From NCBI GenBank assembly GCA_019614645.1, contig JABWDB010000005.1:16605001-16669000 (forward strand): a DNA stretch of 64,000 bases, given 5' to 3'. Under the pieces are notes generated by a model, which worked only from the letters and a program-made list of their open reading frames with translations, was not told the origin of the DNA and made no database searches. The DNA comes from Stratiolaelaps scimitus. Its lineage: Eukaryota; Arthropoda; Arachnida; Mesostigmata; Laelapidae. The position numbers and the translations under genes are program-made. Shown here one piece after another: positions 36,068 to 49,459 of this stretch (position 1 is the first letter of the stretch; each line of letters begins with the position of its first letter).

Positions 36068-37159
36068 TTGATTCCGTCTTGATCGTTCTTCAGCGCGTTT
36101 CGGCAGCCGACGACCCTCGCCGGGGCCTCGTCATCTTTTTCCACTGACTGCGGAAGAGAGCACCGTTGCGAAGACAGTCGCTCGCACGGTGTCTGTCGGT
36201 CCTGCTCCGTTGTTGCTGTTGTGGCCGTTGCCGCTGTTGCAGCACGCTGGCACACTGACCGACTTCAGAGTCGGTCGAAGTCGGCGGTACCGAGCAGACA
36301 GAGCAGCACAGGGCTTGCTGACGCTTGATTCCCATTACCATCAACGCCGCCGCCGCCACCACTACTACCACTCATAAGAGCACGGCAAAGGGATCCAACG
36401 AATGGAACAAGAAAACAGCGACTAGAAGCTGAAGCAAGTAGTAGTAGTAGTGGCCGCCGCTGCTGCTGCCGCTGTCGACGCCACGCGAAAAATGCCTCGC
36501 GTTGCGTCGGCCAGCCAACCAGCTCTCGCAGCAGCAACAGGAGCCGTCTCGTAACGACCACATCAGCCGCCGCAACAATGGCAACAGACGCAACAACATC
36601 GACGTCCAACGAGAGGAGAACAACATGAACAACGACGACGACGACAACAGCAAACACCAACAACAACAAGGAAACCGATGCTGGATGAATCGCACAAGAA
36701 CGAAGATGAGATCGCTGCTTTTGGTGGCTAAGCAGGCAGACAGACAGGCGACAGACGAATGCTACCTGCAACGTCGAGCCGCCATCCCCGTTGAGTCAAG
36801 CTCGCTCGCTCGCTTGTTCGACCGCTTGCTGAGCGGAGAGCCGTGAACGAGAGAGATCCCCTGTTCAACTTGACTTACAACAGTATAGTTTGTTCAACAA
36901 ACCCCCACACTCTCTCGGCCCCTCCATTGTCTCCCCGCATTCGTTTCTCTCGCTGGAAGCCGCCGCAGCCGCCGCCGCGGCCACATCTTCTAGCTGTGCT
37001 TCCCAACGAAGCTAATGCTGCTTGGTTTCCTATACCGTTTGCCTCACTGGCGTCGCCTGTCAGGTCTGTGCGTTCCGCCATGACAAAGCCAGTGGCAGTG
37101 GCAGCCATAGCGTTAGCCAGGCAAGCGTCGTGCGTCGGTTAACGAAAGGCACCAACGCA

Positions 37160-37485
37160 ATGGCTGCAAGCGAAGCGGCAGCGTCCGTGGCGGTGGCGGC
37201 AACGCCGACAAGTAGTAGCAAGCAAGGAAGTAACTCAGGCAAAAATTCCTCGCCGCTAGCAGCTTTAGACTACGGGGGCGGGAACAGGGATTGCGTTGGG
37301 GGTTGTCGGGCAAGCGGCCCTACGATTTGGGCCAAGCTGACGGTAGAAGCAGCGCCACCACCAGTAGCATCGCTATCGCCGTTCGTTACCGCCACCATTT
37401 GTCGATTGGTAGCTCTGTATGGAGGACGACGACGACGACGACAACGGCAGCGGCGGCTGCGACGGTTGCAGGCCGAGAAACTGAA
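37160..37485 (+). CDS. Candidate first coding exon, Ala/Ser-rich N terminus
   Basis: The ATG has a good context (gcaATGG, G at -3 and +4). The frame begins MAASEAAASVAVAATPTSSS and continues for about 108 codons into a basic stretch (Arg-rich, from CGA repeats). Its stop TGA lies inside a plausible splice donor (CTGAA|gtgaga), as expected when an exon ends there in phase 2. A small segment downstream (38100-38140, acceptor gtctgtag, donor CTCTCAG|gtgagg) would join in phase (SVGDHEVFRRILS). No domain is recognised. A second frame over the same DNA (37291-37623) is also open and ends LPAATGSLPGSNGTIFE, so the frame is uncertain. Confidence 0.3.
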
Positions 37486-38303
37486 GTGAGACGAAACTTC
37501 AATGTGTCGAAGTCATTGGGCCAACTAACACCGAATGATGACGGAGAGAATGATCAGGATTCTGAAAGTCTTCCAGCCGCAACAGGCTCTCTACCAGGAA
37601 GCAATGGCACGATTTTCGAGTAGGCGTTTGCGCTATGGGCTCACAAGCGTGGCTCCACTGAGTCTATTCCAAAGGCATTGCTCCACAAGACGGATGAACG
37701 ATGAGAGGGACAAGCGAACGATGACAAGCCAAAGTATATGGGGGGGGGTATTGTGGGAGTACCTTTGCGACAGCGAACGCGATCGTTGGTGTGGACGTAA
37801 CGGTCACCAACGGGGCGCGTCGAGTAACGGGAATGATGTGACAACTAAACGAGCGACTTAACTAGAGCGCAGTGGAGATATATGAGGATACGCAACTGAT
37901 TGAGTCGATATTTCTGCTTCGACCTCGAATAACGTGGAGAACAATGATGGCTGCAATGCTGTACAATTGTGCTACCTTAGAATTGGGAAATACATACACG
38001 TACGTATGATAAATATGTGGGTGGTGGGAGTCGATCTGATTTACGAGTTCAATTTCGATATTTCGAGTTGAATTTCTCCACGATGACCTCAGTCTGTAGC
38101 AGTGTCGGTGATCACGAAGTGTTCCGTAGAATTCTCTCAGGTGAGGAAGATGGATAGCGACACGAACAACTGTTGCAGTAAAGTGCTCGAAACTGCTCGA
38201 AAATCAGATTCAACTATGAAGAACTGGTCCCCTCGAAACGTTTTGTGCTGCCAAAGTTGCTCTGTCTGTGTACTTGGAAATACCAGCGATTCAGATATTC
38301 TTC

Positions 38304-38354
<51 letters not shown>

Positions 38355-38359
38355 CTAGC

Positions 38360-41300
38360 AAAAAAACATAAACTAACACAACCACACATGTAGAACACGG
38401 CACATTGTACGGTTTGCGTGGTCGGTGCCAATGTCGAGAGAATTTATAAGGGGAACTCATAGGATGACTATAGCTTCCATATCGATACGAAGTACGTTCG
38501 AACGGCGCAAAGCGATCAAGAAGACAGAAGACAACTACTATCAACATATCGATCTTCGAAGAATAGTAGACATCTGCGTTGTGTGGTCGATCGCGACGCA
38601 ACTCAAGTGGATCCGATTTGGAGCGGAATTCTTGTCGGTTATCGAAAACGATTCTGATGCGCGTGTTAAATCAAGATAACAGCATTTGCCAGTTGAAGAC
38701 AAACCGTCAGAACTGACGCAATCGCAATACAAACAGCAGAAATAAATACACCACTGGGTCGATACAGTAAATCCCAAATCGGAAACCGGCAAGTTAATCC
38801 AGCTCCTGTAAAATATTGTTCTCAACAAAATCAAGGAAAAACAAACATGACGGGTTAAGCAATCTCAAACGATGGAGAGCCGCGCTTTACAAAACATTGC
38901 AAAGGGCTAAATATGAATTCGTTCTCTCGGCCGACCCCATGCCAGGGTCCCTACCCTCATTACAAGCCGCTTATCAGGGTTGCACGTTCGACGAATCCGG
39001 CTGGCATCGGCTCGTTTCGCCTAGACGTTAGTCTGCTCTCTACGAACCAAGTAGAATTTGTCAACCCGTCAAAGTATCGGCAGAGTCTCTAGAGCAATTG
39101 GGCGGCTTTTTTTTGTTACTAGATAAAGAGAGAGTTCAGCGATTTTCCCGATCGAGCTGTGATCGCGCTGTGGCTAGTATAACGCTGGCGGTCTGTGCCC
39201 TTTCGGACTACAATATTTGTCTCAGCTCTGCTAAGTTAACGATTGTATAGCGCGGCGTCTCGAAAACGCAAACTGCGAACAGAGATCGCTAATCGATGCC
39301 ACGACCCGAAGGCTGATGAAACAGACTCGTTACAATGTCAGTGATACCTTGTCCACTCGCCTGTTGTAGTTAATTTCATCAGTTAGACTCTTGATGCTGC
39401 GCACGATATTAAAAATTCTGTCTGCCCAGCCAGATGTGTGATGTTGAAGCTGGCGATGATGTCGCAGCTGCTGTGTTTAAAAACACTGAGCACGACGGTT
39501 CAACGACTATAATATGTTCATGTACATAGGTGAAATAACGGAGAAAAAGTACAGACAACAGCGTCTCGGAACGACACCAACAGCGCGTACACCTGTATAT
39601 CATCTCGACAAATCAAATGGTAGAGCCGATTGTTGTGACCTATACAATTCGAGTCTCGGCAATCGAACCCCGGATCCCTGCCTTGACGGTGTTATGTTGC
39701 GAAAGGAAGCCTCGACGTCAACGTACCAGGCAAATTACGGTTTTTAGACTTATACGATATGTGTTAACATCGGGGGGTGCGGCTAGTTGATATGTGTAAT
39801 ATATGCATATTATATAAGCATATTAGGCATACGATTCCGACAACAGTCGAGTAATCGGTGCTCCGGCCAGGTTCTGTTCTCTCTTGCGCATAATCATTAT
39901 CGGTCTAGAGTAGTTCTTTGCATTTCTGCAATGAAAATCATTCTTTTTAACAAACATGTGGTTTGCAGGGAACAGTGTTCTCTCCAGGTAAAGTCGGCCC
40001 ACAAAACTAATCAGTGGTTCTCGCCGTTATATATATATATATATATACATACATACAAAGATGACCTCTCAAGGATAGCATCGGACAGAATATTGATGAA
40101 ACATTATTATATATCCACGTAGTGAACAGCACAAATGCCATGCATCGAAAAAATACTAATAAACCTGCCGCCACAGTCAGCAAAAACCCGCTGGACCTCG
40201 AGCGTGGACTCATCGCGGAGTAATATAATAACAAGGACGAACGACAGTGCTACCTACCGTGGTCCTCATGCATTGTCCTCAAGATCGTCGACAACAGCAG
40301 TAATAGTAGTAGTTGTAGTACTACTAGAAGTGAACAAACAGTTAAACCCGTCTCTAACAACAGTATTTCATCCTCAGCAGCTATTGAAGTGGCCCTCAGA
40401 GAAAATCCCATGTCTCAGCTTCATAGTGGTCTCTCTCTCTCTCTCGAGCGCGCTCTCTTTAGCTAAACTCCGTCCGGCTGGGTAACGCCGTGTCCGCTGT
40501 GTCGTCGCTGGCCCTGCTTGCCGCCCAACGAGAAAAGTGGTCGCGCCAACGTACCCAGCCAGCGTGTACCTGGTGTAACCATCCTTTGCGACTATCTACT
40601 TTTAGAGGCTGCGCTTCTTCAGCTCGGCCGGCTGTTGTCGGGGAAGGTGGAACCATGTCAAGTGGAAGACGTCAACTCATACAACTTCGTCCATCGTTTC
40701 TTCGCGATGCCCCCCATCCGAAGGCCGTTCCCTCGGCCGTTGTGCACTCTCCGAGGCTAGGAACTCGTCGAATGGTCTGGTCTGGCACTGACGACTTTTG
40801 TTCAACGGGGCGGCAGAGTTCGCGGAGGCGCAGCCCGTAACCACCAACGGCAGGTCGTAGCCAACCGCTTCTGGTTGGCGCACAGCCAGCATCAGCAGTG
40901 ACGCGAAAGCTACACTAAGCGAGATTCTACCTTTATGAGGAAGCAATTTTTTGGTCGACGCGGACCTACCAACCAGATCCTACGTAGCAACCGCTCGAGG
41001 TCTCCTCTCTCTCTCTCTCTCTCTCGCTCTGTGTCAGGATGGCCTCTCTGAGATGCCCTTATAACATCGCTGAGCAATTTGGGACTATTAATTTTCTTTT
41101 CGCCGTCCTGATAGGGTAGAGCCCGTACCTGTTGTGTCGATGAGTTAACAAGGAGCAACGAGATCAACTGATATGGGCGTGAACTTTGATCGGCTCTAGA
41201 TTAGATAGGATGTATGGTTATTATAACACTATATGAAGTGCAAACATTGAATTTTGCGAGGTCCGCATTTTACGCGGGTTCGTATCTTGTCTCTATTTCA

Positions 41301-42900
41301 TTATTAGTGGACTACATAGCTTCCTCAGTTAGTACTACGCGTGGCTCAGTGTATTGTACGAGTGCAATATCCAGTGTTACGGTCGACGTCCACCTGTCCA
41401 GTAAAACAGGTCAATCGGAGCGTCTGCCCATCCTCCGCTATTTGATTTCGATTCCTGTATCGGGAGCGCCTACCTATTAATATTTAACAACGGCATTTGT
41501 CGTCATTGTAGTCTGCTATTAATGAGATTGTTATTTTTTTGCCCACCCATTAGGCATCAAGCCATCTCGCGGCACAATCGGCTCGTCTCTCCATGCGCAA
41601 CTTCGAGTAGAACCTATCAGTACGGCAACGGAAACAGCAGCAGCAACTGGCACTGGCAGAACAGGCGCGTTTCTTGCCTGTTCCGGCTATCAGAGCCGTT
41701 CACACTCCGTGGTGCTAATAGCTTGCCGAAGCAATATCAACAACGACAACAAGCGGCAGGTTTGGGGGAGACGACAAGTACATACTTGCGATAAGAGAGG
41801 AATCTGCTGGCACCGCTGCCCCTGCTGCAACAATCACAACGTTCTATGGGGCGGCAGGGTGGCCAGGTAGTAACGTCCGAGGGAGAGATGGTGAAGAGGG
41901 ACAGCGCCCAGCAGCAGCAGCAGCAGAGACGACAATAGTAGTAGCAGTAGTAGCAGCAGTAACGAGAGCGGCGGCACCAGCAGCAGCAGCAGCAACAACA
42001 ACAACAATCAATGCGAACGGCCGACCGACCGAACGAACAGCGCGATGATAACGCAAACTTGTCAGAGGAAAAGAGTCGACCTGGCCTGGCGGCGATGCCG
42101 ACTGCCTGTTCATGGTGTGGTCATACCGTGGTGACACGGGGAGGGGGGTGGGTGGTTGCAGCGTCTGAAATGAAAGTATGAAGCAGTAGCACAAGTATTA
42201 TAGCACACTAGCCAGAGAGTGCTAGACCAGAGGGACAGCCATCCGATGGTCGGAGGAGCCCACAAGGCGGCCGGAGTGGAAAGAAAGCCGAGTAGGTGGT
42301 GAAGGGTGTGGTCGTAGGGAATCCCGAGGAGACCACCCCGATAGCATGCGAGTGTCATTCGGCCTTCTCTCGTTCGGTTCTCCTTTTAGGAGAAGCGAGG
42401 CCCGCGCCTCTGGCAGCGAATACGCTAAAGGGATTCGATACACGGAAACGAGGCCGGCGAAGACGTCGTGGCCAGCGTTGTCGCTTGCCGGCCACAACGG
42501 CACCGCCTTGAAGGTGCCACCGATCTCTTCAGCCCTAACAGCCTAACAGCCGTACAGTCCTCAGAATAGTCTCCGCCACGGGCTGCCTGTCTACTTGCTG
42601 GCTGCCGGAAACGATGGAGACGATGGCTGGTAGCCGGTCCGATAGTCGGTGATTGTCAACCAGCGGCGCCTTTCGCCTATACTCGCCTCTGCTCCCCTAT
42701 TCGATATGATCGCATAAGAAACTCATAGGAAAACGACCGAAGCAGGAACAGGACGTCGCTGCAATGGTGAAAGTGGCAATGTTCGAACGGTAGCACCACC
42801 GGCAGGTGCAACGACCGTTACCTCTGTTGCAGCTACCAGCAGATAGGTGTCTACTACGTATCGTTTGGTTGTGAACTCGTCGGTTAGCTGGCTGGCTGGC
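38360..42900. other. Non-coding region with microsatellites
   Basis: It contains the tRNA-Asp-like remnant at 39.66 kb, TA and CT tracts and a CAG/GTA repeat block at 41.9-42.0 kb. No exon with convincing paired splice sites and a protein-like frame was found. Confidence 0.4.
39630..39705 (-). repeat. tRNA-Asp-like 3' half (B-box), degenerate
   Basis: The minus strand reads CCGTCAAGGCAGGGATCCGG then GGTTCGATTGCC (39669-39658), resembling the anticodon-to-T-arm part of tRNA-Asp with GTC in the anticodon position. The T-stem does not pair well and no matching 5' half is visible. A tRNA-derived SINE or pseudogene fits best. Confidence 0.35.
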
Positions 42901-43299
42901 TGGCCACCCCGAGAGCGCGCGGGGTCTCCCTTCTAATGGTTGTCCCTCTGGTTACACTCTCTCTCTCTTCTTGTTTCCCTAATTTCTCTACGTCTTGCAT
43001 TCGTTTTCTTTCCTCTGCAGCTTTTTCTCAACTCTCTCTCCCTCTCTCTCTCGCTCTCTCGCTTTCATGGGTATCTCAGTGGCCCAATGGCACCCCCAGG
43101 CGATGGCCACCCACTACTGGTACAACTGCTGATAGCGAGACGAGAGCGAAGACCGGAGGACCGACGGTCCGGCGGCCACGGCGATCGCGACGGAGCCGAC
43201 AACAACAAAGGAGCCGGTCGGCAACACGACAGCGGTAGAGACCACCACAGGACCACCGCAACCCGAACGCAAGAAACGAGGGTCCATTGCAGATATCGG

Positions 43300-43343
<44 letters not shown>

Positions 43344-45074
43344 AAGCAGGACAAGGAAGAAGGTCGGCAGCAGTGAAGAGGCCCCAGAGCCGTTTCAAAC
43401 AACCCCCTTGGTTCGTGTCCCTCTGACATGGTCGGCCCGTCCATGGGGGTAACGGCGCTGGCTGGCCGTTGGCCGTAGTGGTAAAAGTGATACACATACG
43501 ACGATCGACACTCACACGCCCACACGCAGACAGACAGATAAACGCAACGAATACAACGAAGGGAACAAGGCGCACCTCTATCCCTTTAGCGCTGCAGCCT
43601 CGATCTCCCCACACAGAAACGGACATTCGCGAAGGCACCCGTATTTACACATACGGTGTCACTGCTTGCGCCCTCTTCGTCCCCTGGTCTACCTGACCGG
43701 CTGGCTGGCTGCCCGCTTGTTGTTGGCCGAAAGCCGATGTTGGCTGTTTGTGTTCTCCGACCAGTGTAAAGCTTTTCGCAACGCTTCTACGTTCACTGTG
43801 ACCGGCAAGATAGCGAGGAACGGAGACTCCCCGAAGAGGATCTCCGTGATGACGCCACGGAACGCTGCTTATGGGGGTGTTGTTAGTAACAGCAGAGCAA
43901 CAGCATAGCTGTGGGACATGTGACGCCATCCGTCCACCGACGGGCCAACGGGCAGAACTGGCTAAAGCCGTGCCACCCATAACGGGCGAACGGGATGGAG
44001 CCTTTCGACACCAACGCTGTAGCTGCTCGTACCCTGTGATAGTAGTTGTAGCAGTAGTAGTAGTATTGTTGTTGTTGTTCTTCTTCTTTTTCTTCTCTCC
44101 TTGCTGCTGTTGTCGTCGTTGCTGTTGTTGCTAGCGGATGTGTACGTGCGTGTGTCAAAGAAACGGGAACCACAAACGAACAAGCAAAGGGTGTCTCGCA
44201 GGGTGTACGCGGCAGGTAGCGATAGAGAGGATGAGAGAGCGCGTAAGAGGGCCCTAGTGTGTGCCTCTCCTATGAGCAGATAACCTCACACATCAGCGCG
44301 AGAGGTACGAAGCAGATGTCCTCCCATACACGAAGAGACGACGGAGGACCATCAGCAGCTGCATGGGTATTGCCATTGGAGTCGGCCGGTCCCCGACCAC
44401 ATGAGGACTTGCGATGGCTGGATGGTTTCCTGCTGCTGGCAGTGGACGATGAGGAAGACAGCGTTGCCCGCATCTCGACCCGACAGATGATGACGGTAAC
44501 AACAGTGTGATGGGGCGGGGAACCCTCGATGGGGTTTTGGTAGGCGTTGGGTCGAAGGAAAAAAAAGGACAGGCATAAATGCCGCCTATTCCAACTGGCG
44601 CCGATTGAAGCTGCTGTTGCTGCTGCTGCTGCTGGATCCCTACGAGCGCCGCTACCTGCGGATGCCTTTGCGCTGCACGCATCAAATTCGAATAGAATAG
44701 AAGCTGCCTGTGTGCGCTGGCGGCAGAGGGCAAATGGTGGATGTTTGCGAACGAACTCGTGCGAGCGGTTGCACGCTTTCCGCCTCGGAGACGAAGACGG
44801 CAGCGGCGGTAGCGCAAAAGCACAATGGCATCGGTGCATACCATGAATGCCTCAGGCGGTGGCGCGGCGACGACAAAATCAGCTGAAGAACATCGTGGTG
44901 GCACGGCACGGTCTGGGAGACGGGCTGGCTACTGCACGCAGGACATTGCTGAGATTCGATTGTTCATCTGTGCCTCGTTGGTTCCTTTTGGTTGGCCTGT
45001 TCAGGACAGAATCTGGCACTTTGAGGACGAACACGCGAACGCCTAGCTGGTCGTCTCGACTTTACTGCCCTCTA

Positions 45075-45506
45075 TTACAGGCAGCTGGTGACTTTCACTA
45101 TCGTATCGTAATAAAGTCGAATGCTTGGTCCAGTTGAAAGGAGGGAAGCCCACCAATGAATGAGGTGTAGTCTCGATCTGTAGTTTCGAATTATTCTCTG
45201 GAGTATGCCGTCGTGTATTGAGACGTCGCTATGAGTATATAAGGACGGAATCGAAGGCAACCGACAGTGCCTCATATTTTTCATTCGCGCTGAACTATTA
45301 TATAAAAGCGCAAAACAAAACAAGGGCCAGTCCGTGTCACTCTCACAAAAATGCATTTCATAGACTTTAGCGAGTATAAGGCACCGTTTAGAAACGGGCT
45401 TTCGACGGCGAAAACGAAACTGATTCCAAATTTCAACTTCAAATTGAGGGTTATTTACGCAACTGCACCTCAAACAAACGCTTAAGTTGTGAAGTAACAA
45501 CTGCAC
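45075..45506 (-). other. 143-codon ORF in ordinary-composition DNA, unrecognised
   Basis: Unlike most long ORFs here it is not in GC-rich repeat DNA. It starts MQLLLHNLSVCLRCSC and includes VEIWNQFRFRRRKPVSKRC and DTDWPLFCFALLYN. No motif is recognised and no splice borders stand out. It could be a decayed coding remnant or chance. Confidence 0.15.
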
Positions 45507-48124
45507 GACCTAATATGTAAGATGTTAGACGTACTTAGACAATGAAATCATATGGAATTAGAACATCGCTGAGGATAACGGCAATTGGCGTTGAGGAGAT
45601 TGCTGCCTCACCACAATCCAAGATTTCAAGGTTCAAAAAAGTGACTCGTATGGTCCACCGCTGCAGGTCTGTGACACATAACCCATCTTATTACAGTATC
45701 TGATATCATCTCATCGCACTACCTTAACGATGTAAAACCATTTCATTTACATTTATAGTTTGTATTAGTCATCTCTTCCTTATCTTACTGTGGTGTCCAC
45801 TGCGACCACATGAGCGTGCACTTCTCGCTGGGGAAGATCATGGTAATACGATGGTCCGACGGGATGATCTGCCAGGGTCGGTATGATCGGGGGCATCGAA
45901 GATATAATCGGGATGATATAGCGAAGAACCAAGTTACTCTCAGGGATTCAGCGGCTTCAGTATCGCTCGCTTCACCACCACACTTGAGCTTCTCCAGCGA
46001 ATGTCTAGGGAAGGCTTGGCTAGCCTTCAGCTCAGCTGAGGTAAAGAGGACAACACAATCACGACTCACACACCCTCTTCCTATGTGACCGCTGCTCAAC
46101 CCCTTGCCAGTTTCAGCCCCTAACTGCCACCACTGCCGACGACGGTAGTACCTCTGGCGACACGCGGCGGCAGCAGCAGTATCGCACACATAAGGCACGT
46201 CTGCGGGCGGTCGTCACCACACGCTAGCTGGGCTTCACGTACTAGCCTCCCTGCCCTGTTGGGGATTGGCTGGTCAGGCCACGTATACCACTGCTGCTCG
46301 CGACTGCTGTTCGGCAGACGGTAGGGGCAACAGAAGGGGTTATAGGGGTGGTGGCGGACAGCTGGCTGGCGGCGTAGCCCGGCAGAAGGCAGGCAAGCTG
46401 GCAAGCTGGCTTACGCAGCACTGCCTGGCGTAGAGGCTTAATTCCGGAAACGGAAATGTTGTCATTTGGGAGAGGGCTGGCTAGCTAGCGACGAGCGCGC
46501 TGCACAGCCATGGCCGGCTGGCTGGCAGTAGCGTTGGTGGGTTCCGACTGCTCGTAGCTTGTCGGCTGGTCGGCTGACGGCCATGGCCAGGGCGGTAGCC
46601 GTCAGAAAAGCCGGCTGTGATCCAAAGACCAGCAGCAGCAGCAGCAGTACGGCGGCAGAAGCCTTCGTTGTCGCCGTTGGAGATAGAGGCGGCTGCTGGG
46701 TTTGGGAACACCCTCCCCCTACATCCCAGCTCCCTTCGCGCTGCACAGCAGAGGCCTGTCCCCATCGCGGGACAGGCACAGGCACCCCATCCCACACGGA
46801 GAGCATTCGGGGAGGGCTTCGACCCCATTTTACCTCACCCCATCCGGAAGGGCGAGAGTAAGTAAGCCTGCCTGGCTGCCACCTACCCCTGTCTTCTCCC
46901 CCAGTCGTTGGCTGCTGAGGCTGGTGCTACCCGGGGCCATATCACCACGCGACTACCGACGACTATCAAGGGGATGCGAGAGCAGCGTCTATGTCTGTGT
47001 GAGCAGGACGATGGGACGGGTTGACGGCTCTAGCGGCAGCCGGGAAAAGCCAGCCCGTTTGCCTTCTACTGTGCCCTCACTAGACGTACGAGGATGGAGA
47101 GCAGCAGCAGCGGCAGTGGCGACGGCCGCTGCCGCCAGTTAGGGGCGAATCGAAGGCAACGGAGGCAGTGCTAGCCAAGCCAGAGTGAACAGGAGAATAG
47201 CGCATGGGGTGAGCAAGCAGGGAGTAGGAAATCGCGCGGTTGTCGGTCGGGGTGGTGGGCCGGCTAAGTTATTCGACACGACGACGCCGCCGCCGCCCGA
47301 GCCACTGGGAGCTGCAACGCGCTGATGGGATCGCGCGGTGGGACACTCACCGGGAGGCTGCTGTGCTGCTCCTGCCTCAGCAGCTGCATGAGCAGGCAAC
47401 GGCGTCAGTGCCACTACTGTGCTGTGTTGGTGGAAGTGTGTGCCTAGCCAGGCTTCGGCTCGGCCTGTCTGGTCCTACCTCAGGGATCGGCAGGCTGAGC
47501 CGAGCCGAGCCAAGCCAAACAGGCGGCAGGTTGGGAGGCCTGCCGGGAAAAGCGGGCGACGCAGACCGGTGGTGGCTTGAAAAGCCCAAGCCACCCTTAT
47601 GCTTCTCTTGCTTGCAGTTTTCGCAAATCGTTGACGCCTAGCATAGAGCACAGAGCGGCTTGCAAAACCAAAATGCTGATCGACGTTCGATACTCGAAAC
47701 GTATCGAGGGAAGCCGGCGCAGCAGCGCTAGCCATCGTCGTCGCATTTCTCAATTTGCCACTCGTCGAAGTTCGAATTGCCAACAGTCAGAGAGAAAGAG
47801 AGATAGAGAGAGAGAGAGCGAAAGAACGTAATGAATAGTGGCGCGCAGTGGCGGCACACTGTGGCCTGGGGGGGTACATATTTGTATAAATTGTATTTAA
47901 CATTCTTACAGAGTCCCTTCTATGCCTGAGGAGGTATATGCTTTTCAATCGCAGTTTGCTTCTATTTTGCAGGTTCGCACTCTTTCTCTCCCTATCCCTC
48001 TCGATTTCTGGGGACCTCTCCACTGAACGAGTGCCCTAAGTGGGGATCGGCTGCACATGTGTTTACGAGGTGAAATTCGCCTAATCGTAGGTGGCACGTC
48101 AACCAACACGGCCAGCCTACCGTT

Positions 48125-48195
48125 GATAGCCACAGCCTTCGATGGGAAAGCAGCGCATATGCGCTAAACCAACTGAGAGGTGTCTGCGCAAGACG
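48125..48195 (-). repeat. tRNA-like sequence (degenerate; SINE or tRNA pseudogene)
   Basis: On the minus strand CTCAGTTGGTTTAGCGC (48178-48162) matches the D-arm/A-box region of tRNAs. It is followed by a possible anticodon arm with CAT in the loop position (GCTTT-CCCATCG-AAGGC). The base before the anticodon is C instead of U, and no normal T-arm (GGTTCRANNCC) follows, so it is not an intact tRNA. Confidence 0.4.
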
Positions 48196-49345
48196 GGACA
48201 CGTTTGCTGGTTTGGAGTCTAAAGGGGTGAATTGAATGGGGGCATACCGCTATATTTCTATGGGAAAATTGAAGCAGTGCTACCAAGCGGTCGGGGGGGG
48301 GGGCATGCCATAGAAACAGCAGAGCTGACGCTCGGTTACGGCGAACTGCGTTTCTAGCTGCGTGGCCAGATTGTGTGCGGCAGGAATATATGTTTCTGGT
48401 ACTGGTGCCTAATACATACGCGTTTCTATTTGGAATCACATTTAAAAGTGAAAAGTATTCGCCTGATACAATTGGAGCTGATGTCGTTTACGTTACTGGA
48501 AGTGGCGGTTGCAAAACTATCAGGCTGATGGCAAACATAGAGGACCGATAATTGTCTAAGCCGCTAATTTCCTCGCCATTTATCGCATCCTGAAAAATCC
48601 TATCCACCGTGCATACGATCACGATACTATATATATATATATATATGTATAGACATTTGGTTCCCATATGACTAAACCTAAAAAACTATATAGGGTTTTG
48701 GCTGTTAGCGCTGACCCCAAAAAAATTGTCGTCGACAGATTCATTCCTCTTCTCGCTCCACTAGACTTTATCAATTTACCTTAACAGTCATATCATACAT
48801 AGGATAATATTCGAGAGCACGGAACGCCACAGTGTCATGTAGCGATGAATGTACTATTCTAGAACAATGTCGCCGCGCACCTTATGATCAGAGGAAGGAC
48901 AGGCTGTGATTTTTTTTTCTCAGTCTTTTCCCTCCGCAGGGCTGAGATCAGAGACCGCTGTCGGCACGTTGTTCGTCGTTCTCTGCGCCATAGAAACCAC
49001 CGAAGCCGTTCGTTCTTTTTGCACGCTCATTTTTCTTTGCCGCCTACTGCGTCTGCTATCCCATGCGAGCCCGACATCAGAACAGTGAAGAAGTGAGGGC
49101 GAAGGGCGGCGAGGTAGAACCCCGACCCACCTCATCTACCCGCCGAATAGTAGTCGCAGTCGTCGGCGAATCGCTGGCAGAAGCAGTGGTCGCGGTGGTC
49201 GAATAGGAGAGCGAAAATAAGCAAATAAGCTGATGTAGGTGGCGGGACCTGACATCACGCTTTTCCATCGCACTCGCTCGACACGACTTCCATCGCAGCC
49301 ATCCCAACCAACTATTCTACTCAGCCTATTCCCTAGTTCGGCCTC

Positions 49346-49409
49346 CGTCGGTCGGTCGGTCGGTCGGTCGGGCGGGCGGGCGGGCGGGCGGGCGGGCGTT
49401 CGTTCGTTC
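49346..49409 (+). repeat. Compound tetranucleotide repeat (GTCG)n(GGGC)n(GTTC)n
   Basis: Three related tetramers follow one another without a gap. The central GGGC block (about 49369-49397) carries seven GGG runs with single-base loops, a textbook G-quadruplex-forming pattern. Confidence 0.9.
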
Positions 49410-49459
49410 CCGGTTGGCTTCTAGCCCCCCTTCCTAGGCCTGCACCTCGCTCTATCTCC

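Noticed and set aside
39133..39160. GKSLNSLF on the minus strand as the missing P-loop exon
   Set aside because: The Gly five residues upstream is absent, the frame stops within seven codons of GKS, and there is no phase-2 donor.
42940..43638. 170- and 174-codon ORFs on opposite strands
   Set aside because: Both run through the same CT/GA repeat (Leu-Ser or Arg-Glu alternation) and exclude each other; there is no motif or splice support.
44270..44904. 189- and 203-codon minus ORFs, one with a Gln run
   Set aside because: Two frames of the same strand plus a 99-codon plus frame are open together across a CAG/CTG repeat; openness reflects composition.
45785..46198. Minus ORF with a natural-looking end (SDHRITMIFPSEKC)
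   Set aside because: All three minus frames are open near 45.8-45.9 kb; a donor-like ACCACA|gtaaga fits a different frame and no acceptor was convincing.
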